A DNA stretch of 64,000 nucleotides from Takakia lepidozioides (Eukaryota > Streptophyta > Takakiopsida > Takakiales > Takakiaceae). The translations under genes and the position numbers were made by a program. The stretch's first letter is position 1, and each line of letters begins with the position of its first letter. Location of the stretch: positions 56,338,756 to 56,402,755 of the forward strand of contig CM060731.1 of assembly GCA_030704615.1 (NCBI GenBank), read 5' to 3'. Below, in pieces: positions 58,031-64,000 of the stretch. Under the pieces are notes generated by a model, which saw only the letters and a program-made list of their open reading frames with translations, did not search any database and was not told where the DNA came from.

Positions 58031-58445
58031 GCCAGTAGCTCAGTTGGATAGTGCACTAAATACCACACACATGATTCTGGGGTCAAATCCTGCTACATTG
58101 TCAGGTGTTGTATGTTCTTCTCCCCCTTCCCTTGGGCGGTGTCCCATAAGCAAGCCCTGAGGTTACTGTGAAAGAGACTGGTTATGTTCTCCTCTCACTA
58201 AAACTAAGGGGCCTGATTTGTCAGCTGTTGCTCCCAGATATTTCCCATAAGAAGAAATATACAAGTGAAAATGGTCCAAGTTCCAATTTACATTTTGAAA
58301 GGGGCGTGTGCAGAGTCCACTACAGTAAGGTTGAGGCCAGAGAAGCCATGTAGAGTATAGAGGACCCCTCACCCTGGGAGGGTGACCCTTGGAGAACCGT
58401 GTCAGCTCCTGAGCCGGCCCTTCTAGAAAACTCTAGAAGGATGGC
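58031..58445 (+). mobile_element. tRNA-derived SINE candidate
   Basis: TAGCTCAGTTGG (58036-58047) is an exact RNA polymerase III A box. GGGTCAAATCC (58080-58090), 32 bases further on, is close to the B-box consensus GGTTCGANTCC. The part before about 58105 thus resembles a tRNA, but the arms do not pair well enough for a functional tRNA gene. The tail contains CCCTGGGAGGGTGACCC and ends about 58445 with TTCTAGAAAACTCTAGAAGG, a short inverted repeat. No poly(A) tail is evident. Confidence 0.5.
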
Positions 58446-60090
58446 CCCACCGCCTCATTTTCTTTCCTACTAACACATGCCCTCACTAATAAACCGTTCA
58501 TACACTCCCTCCAGGCTCCATTGGCTACTTCATTTTGTGTCTTTTTCTGACCTTCAGAATTAACAATAGTTGGGACCCTGATTTTCTCAATTCAGAGTAT
58601 GTTCCTGGACGTATATTCCGCATCCATCCCTATCTTGACTGGGATTTTGACACCCTTTGTAAGTAATGGTTTGGGGACTGTCTACGGGCCTCACGTTGTT
58701 CACTCTTCCTTTTGGGGGGGGGTTGGAAATGTGCATAGATGGAATGCATAGACCAGGAATGCATATAGAACCCAAGGGAAAAAATGATCAATGAGGTGTA
58801 CATCAAGAGATTTGGGCCCCCCCAAAACTGAAAAAATATCACTAAGGTGTGGTAAGCCAAGAACCTTGTCAAGAAAGTAGAAAGCCAAATGTAAACATAA
58901 ACTACAGACTTAAGCGTCTGGAGGAGCTTGCTGGAGAAACACGGGAAAAGAGTGGTCCTCTCCAAATCCACACTTAAGCTAAAGCCTGGTTCTATGAGGC
59001 TCACTCGCTATTAAGGTGGGCCTTAGCGTTTCTATTCATGCGGAGCCTCCAGTTTAGGTCAATGCCAAACCCTATCTCCCAGCTATGGCTAGGGTAATGC
59101 AAAACAGAAATGGCACTCCTCGCTTACTCGGCCTATTACCAGTCGTTAGTTGGGTGTTACGTGCTTCTAGCCACATTAGGTCCTTATTGTGCGCAAACTT
59201 CGCCTAGGGTTCAGATTTCCCTTTCCTCCACCTGTTCAACCATTTTGGAGACAATATGTACCCCAATCGTTCCAAAAATAAATTCAAGCAAAAGGGCCAG
59301 GACATCTAGCAAGCTGACTCAACCAGCGTGGCTATTTGCATTGGGCCCACATGGCTATTGCATGTGGGGCCCACATGGAGTGCATGCGATAGCCACCAGT
59401 GAAGGTTCTAGTGCCGAAGGTTTTGGTGCCCAAAGGTAGATCTACGTCCGCCGGCGAGTTGGGGAATGAGGCTATAGCCAAGAGAGAGTGGTGAGAGAGA
59501 GAGCCCAAAGTGGGACCTCAGGCAAGGACAGAGGGTGTAGGATTGAGGGTTGAGATTTGAAGGTCGCACGGTCACTGCGGGATTAGAGGTGGGAAGTCTA
59601 GAAAGATGGTGTAGAGGTTGCCAAGTGACTGCACTGCTCTGATTGTGCTTATGAGGAGGTATGCAGTTATAAAGATGGAGGAGTGGGCCCAGGTCTACGT
59701 GCAGACTGCAGACAAGGAGATGGAAGGATGTTGGAAGACAATGGTTTACTTGGGGCGGAAGGGTTGGTTGGTACTGTGCTGATCCGCACGACATGACTTG
59801 AGGGATGTACTGTAAGTAAGCAGAACCAAGTGTATTGCGTGCATTGAATGGTTTCCGGCTGCCGATGAAGAATATATACAACCTAGTAGTAGAGAGTAGT
59901 TAAGATAAAATTGCAGGGCGCTATGGCCCCCCTTCTACCTGGAGACAAGTCTATGGGTTCATAGACTTGAAGCACAAGGCGTGGCGTACGAGTTACTACT
60001 GATCCACGGGTGAGGTCTGTAGTCCCCTTGCTTATTACATGCGCTGTAAAGACTGTTGATATAACGACGAACTGACGAGGTTTTATGCCG
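58446..60090. other. No gene recognised
   Basis: Open frames are short and unconvincing. At about 59335-59395 GGGCCCACATGG occurs twice and GGCTATTGCATG is mirrored by CATGCGATAGCC, a small hairpin-like arrangement. Confidence 0.4.
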
Positions 60091-60095
60091 ACTTG

Positions 60096-63000
60096 TTTTT
60101 TTTTTTTTTTTTTTCTTAGAACAGGGGGATAGTAGCCCTGTAAATTTATTAAAAAGGAGGTGAGGAAAAAATAACCTTACAGAGAGCCATAAGGCTGATG
60201 ATTGAGATACCACTCTGAGCCCACAGATCTAAAGGGGGGAGATAAAGTGGACAAAGCTAAGGCATGGCAGAAGAGCCAAGCATCAACTTTTGTGGGGAGC
60301 TCCACTCCATCAGCAGGGCCTGAGTTGGAGCCATAAACTAACTACACCATATTGTAGCAAGACAACTATGGCAAGAAAGAAAATGTAACCAATAACCCTA
60401 GCAGCAGGGAGGAGAACAAGAAGCATAGATCAAGAAAGGGGTATCCTGGCCCTAGTCTGACTGACCAAAGAAATGATCAAATCTTCCAAAAAGGAAGGTA
60501 GGGAACTAGAATCCTTCTCGTAATCAAGAGGAACCCCGCTTCCTTTTGGGATTCTCAAATGATAACTGCGCCTTAGATTTTGCCGTGCTAAGACTTCTTT
60601 TGTGCCTCCAATTCACTTCTACTTCTTCAAATTCGAGGGGGGACCGTTTGGCTCCTATGGAGCTGCCAGCAGGGTAGGAGGTCTTCGAACCACTGAACTC
60701 TTGACTCTGAAATCCGTCTGCAAAAGAACCCTCCCCTCCCCCACGAGCTGTCAAATGCTGCAACGAGCTGGTTTCTCCTTCTGTTATTACATTTGGAAAG
60801 AGCTGCCACCAAAACATCCCATGCCTTGCGAGCCTCAGACAACATGTCTGAGTGAACTAAGAACAAAAGTTTCTGCAAACAGGGAATTGAATTTTGGAAG
60901 AGGGTAGAGCATCTCATTTTCCAGATATGCCAGAGAGTGATGCCTCTAAGAGCAACCCAAACAGGGCAAGAGCAGAAGGATCTGCCATCCTTGATATTGA
61001 GAAGAAGAGCAGAAATGGGATATATGAGATCCCTGTCCCAAGAAGAATAAAGGGAGATAGCATGAGCCCAAACTAAACCAGCAAATGGGCAGGACACTAG
61101 GCAATGTTCCAGATCCTCAGGGGCGTTTCTATTGCATGTGGCACATTTCAAAGGAGGGTCAGAGATGTAGTGTCCAACTGGAATTATACGATTGGCGATT
61201 TTCCAAAGAAAGGCAGACACTTTGGAAGATCTCTGCTTTCTCCATATGTCTGCCCATACCAGTTTCCATTGAATCGGTTGTCCGCCAAGGTGAGCCCATT
61301 TGTTTGACCATTTCCTGTCAAAGGTTTGATTGGGCATCAGTAGAGAATATCCTATCTTAACCGTGTAAGAGAAGAAGTGATCCTTGTTTTTGCTCATCCA
61401 ATGCCACTTTCCTGGGTCAAACTGCAATTGACCGACAGGAGCTGATAGGAACCAAACGAAGAAGCCACTGTAAAGATGGAGCTCAAGCGGGGGGGTGGGA
61501 TCAGCTTTACCAGAAATTGAGCAGAATACTCTAATGTCATAGCAGTCCGACCTGGCAGGAAGCTCGAAAGGCTGGGGATTAAGGAGAAGACCATCACTTG
61601 CCACACTGAATCTTGTACCAAAAATGTGGTTAAGATCAATGGATGTGGCATATAGCGCAAATTTCTCCGAAGTCTGGGAGAATCCCAGCCATCTAGGAAT
61701 AGATCTCAAGTGTCGATTTGCCAACAACTGAGTCCAGATGGGGGGGAGGTCTTCCAAAATTGTGCCCCAACCAGAAGCCACTCTTCTTTGGGAGAACCCT
61801 GCTGCTGCTTCTTCCATGGAAATAGGCAAACTAGAATCTTGGTTCCAAAAATGCAGCATGTGCAACAAACCTGTTGCTTCCCAATGAGACCATCTTTCAA
61901 AACAGTACACCAAGGTCTCAGAGTCCCTGTTGAAGTTTCCAAAAAGAGGCTGTCTGATTACTTCATCATAGGAGGTGGGTTGCAGCTGATAGAGGGAATC
62001 ACAGAGCCTACACCAGGAAATCCATATCGATTGCCAAGCTTTGGATCCAACAGCAAGTCTGGCGTTCGTTTTTCCTCCTTGCACAGTCCATCTTAGGGAT
62101 GGAGGCCGACACGAGCTTGTTTTAGGCTCCGCTCCCATCAAATGATGCCTCACCAATTTACTCCAGGGACTGGATAAGTTGGTGAAAACCCTCGGCACCC
62201 ATTTAGCCAGCAATGCTGTTATCTGTGACTCTGGATCAAGCACTCCAAGACCACCATGTTTTTTTCCCTGGCAGATCTGAGCCCAACTAACAAGTGCTCT
62301 TTTATTAGATGCAGCATTCGTGGCACCCCAGATAAAATTCCGAGTCAGAGATTTGAGCTTCTTGATAAAGGATGCCCCGGGTGACCATACAGAGGAGGTG
62401 AACCAAGAGGAAGCCAACAATATTTGATTGGCCACCAAGGCTCTCCCAACCACCGTAAGGTGAAGTGAACTCCAGTATGCAAATCTTCTTTTCAGCTTAA
62501 TTAGAACAGCTTGTACCATGCTGTCATCTGAGATGTCAATCCCAATCTGATGTCCCAGAGATTCATGGGTCTGGCCCTCAGCAAGCCACTTTAACCCCAA
62601 GTCATCTCCCCATGGATCACAATGTTTCAGAATGGCATTTGCTGGCAGCTGGCTGAGAAGGCCGATAGATTTGCCCTAGTTTATCTGCAAGCCAGAAGCT
62701 TCACAAAAGCTATTAAGGGAGCTAAGAGTGGAGGAGACATTGGCAAAGGACCTATTATCTATGTACAAGGTAGTGTCGTTAGCATAGAGAGAAGATCTAA
62801 TGGAGGTAGAGGGGTCCAGAGATGGGGAGTGAGGGATAATGAGACCAACGGAATCATTTCTCTTATCCATTAAGTGTCCAAGCTCGTCTACAGCAATGAG
62901 GAAGAGGAACTGCCTAACAGATTTAAAGAGCTGAAAAGAATTGGAGAGGGTACCATTGATGATAACTCTACAGGAGGCCGAAGTAAGGAGGATATGTATC

Positions 63001-64000
63001 CAAGACAGGAAACTCCCATTGATACCAATGGCTTTTAGGGCCCCCAACAGATATGTCCAGTTGATATTGTCGAAAGCTTTCTGGAAATCCAGTATAAGCA
63101 AAGCCAGGGGTTGCTGATTCGAATGAGCTACATGCAAGGCCTCATTAGTGAGGAGGATGTTGTCCAAAATCATCCTGTACTTTAGGAAGCCAGTTTGCTC
63201 CGGCCTTATGAGCTTGGAGAGGAGCGGTTGCAAACGCAGGGCAAGCGCATTTGCCAAGATTTTGTAGGTGGAGTTTAAAAGAGTGATAGAGTTGTAGTTG
63301 GAGAGATTGTCCCTGTCCCCCTTCTTATAAATGAGAGTGAACACTCCCTGTGACATTTGGGAGGGCATGATGCCTTTCTGAAGGACATCGTTGGCCATAT
63401 TTAGGAAATCATCAGCGATGCACTCCCACATACTCTTGAAGAATTCCACTGGTAGCCCATCCAGCCCCGGTGTCTTCATCGAGCTCAATGATTCCATGGT
63501 CTGCTGCAACTCTTCAGTAGAAAAGGGCTTGGAGAGCAAGGCTTGTTCTGCTGCCGATAGCAAGGAGGGGAAAGAACTGAGCACCTCCTCTCTGGAAGAC
63601 TGCGCAAGAGCCGAGTCATCATGTTTTGAGAAGAGAGCCGCGAAATGCGCAGCCGCTGCTGAAGCCATTTCTTTGGGACTGTCAATACTGAGACCACTAG
63701 GGCCAGCAATGCAGGTGATGAAAGTGCCTTCCCTCCTTTGCATTGCCTTTTGGAAGAAGTAAGAATTCATTTTCTCACCTTTCAAGGACCAGTTGACCCC
63801 CGCCCTAGATCTCAGGAATTTATCCGAATCAGCCAACAAGACCCCCAGATTTTGCTTGGCAGCTAGGTATCTTTCCATAATGGCAGGGTTTGTGACACCT
63901 ATTTCCAGTCTTTTTTAACAGTGTGTGAGACACTTTGTCAAGGCTTTGAGCCGATGAGATCTTTCCTAGCCAGGGATCTTGATAATGACTGAGCCAACTC
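60096..64000 (-). mobile_element. L1-like LINE, 3' portion, running off the window
   Basis: The minus strand encodes a reverse transcriptase (63878-62676) with GVFTLIYKKGDRDNLSNYNS, LALLILDFQKAFDNINWTYL and SSLYANDTTLYIDN. A stop near 62676 separates it from the C-terminal part (62600-60527), with RRFAYWSSLHLTVVGRALVA, RNFIWGATNAASNKRALVSW, VSAFLWKIANRIIPVGHYI and CATCNRNAPEDLEHCLVSCP (zinc-binding zf-RVT). The catalytic box is YAND instead of YADD. The usual GCPLSP segment after SVRQ is missing, as the frame goes directly from SVRQ to FLFLIAVDEL. Both losses should abolish activity. The T19 run at 60096-60114 is the poly(A) tail on the element strand. The endonuclease and 5' end would lie beyond 64000. 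Confidence 0.9.

Noticed and set aside
1-64000. CRISPR arrays, rRNA genes, bacterial operons or phage genes
   Set aside because: None were seen. The splice sites, PPR, TRM and LINE content all indicate nuclear plant DNA.

Overview
The window looks like nuclear DNA of a land plant with a large, transposon-rich genome. The evidence is a plant-only TRM/LONGIFOLIA-type gene, PPR repeats of the organelle-editing PLS-DYW class, OSB-type PDF motifs, CACTA (En/Spm) DNA transposons, several plant L1-like LINEs and long introns filled with repeats. The wording of the PPR repeats and the decay of their copies suggest a seed-free vascular plant such as a fern. That is an inference from protein style, not a measured placement.

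Left part (1-16.9 kb): a badly frameshifted multi-exon gene on the minus strand (about 1.0-3.9 kb) has a domain order that recalls RAG1/Transib-like DDE proteins. It is followed by a CACTA-like terminus (3887), a mosaic of PDF-motif and PPR fragments (4.85-6.66 kb) and a LINE scrap. A second CACTA element starts inside that LINE scrap at 6887. Its accessory gene runs on the minus strand (8.0-13.4 kb) and its TNP2-type transposase begins on the plus strand at about 15.4 kb.

Middle (16.9-29.3 kb): both the CACTA transposase and a PDF-PPR-DYW gene are split. The 5' part of the transposase (15.4-16.9 kb, +) abuts the 5' part of the PPR gene read backwards (20.55-16.9 kb, -). At about 28.66 kb the 3' part of the transposase (-) abuts the 3' part of the PPR gene (+). 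Flipping 16,901-28,660 rejoins both genes in frame, so this segment appears to be a simple two-break inversion of about 11.8 kb. Inside it lie two copies of a repeat carrying CATCCATACCGGATG palindromes, two oppositely oriented eIF4A fragments, and LINE and PPR scraps.

Right part (29.3-64 kb): a degenerate near-full-length LINE (30.5-34.3 kb, -) is followed by two host genes on the minus strand. One is the 5' half of a BRCA2-like gene with two BRC repeats (35.7-38.5 kb). The other is a large TRM/LONGIFOLIA-like gene (40.06-51.37 kb) whose first intron holds a 5'-truncated LINE and LINE fragments. Beyond it are mostly empty sequence, a nested pair of inverted-repeat elements (55.7-56.5 kb), a tRNA-derived SINE candidate (58.0 kb) and another LINE running off the right end (60.1-64 kb).

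Only the BRCA2-like and TRM-like genes look potentially functional. Their introns have consistent splice phases, with one unresolved step in each. The PPR gene, the eIF4A pieces and nearly all mobile-element genes carry stops, frameshifts or lost catalytic residues.
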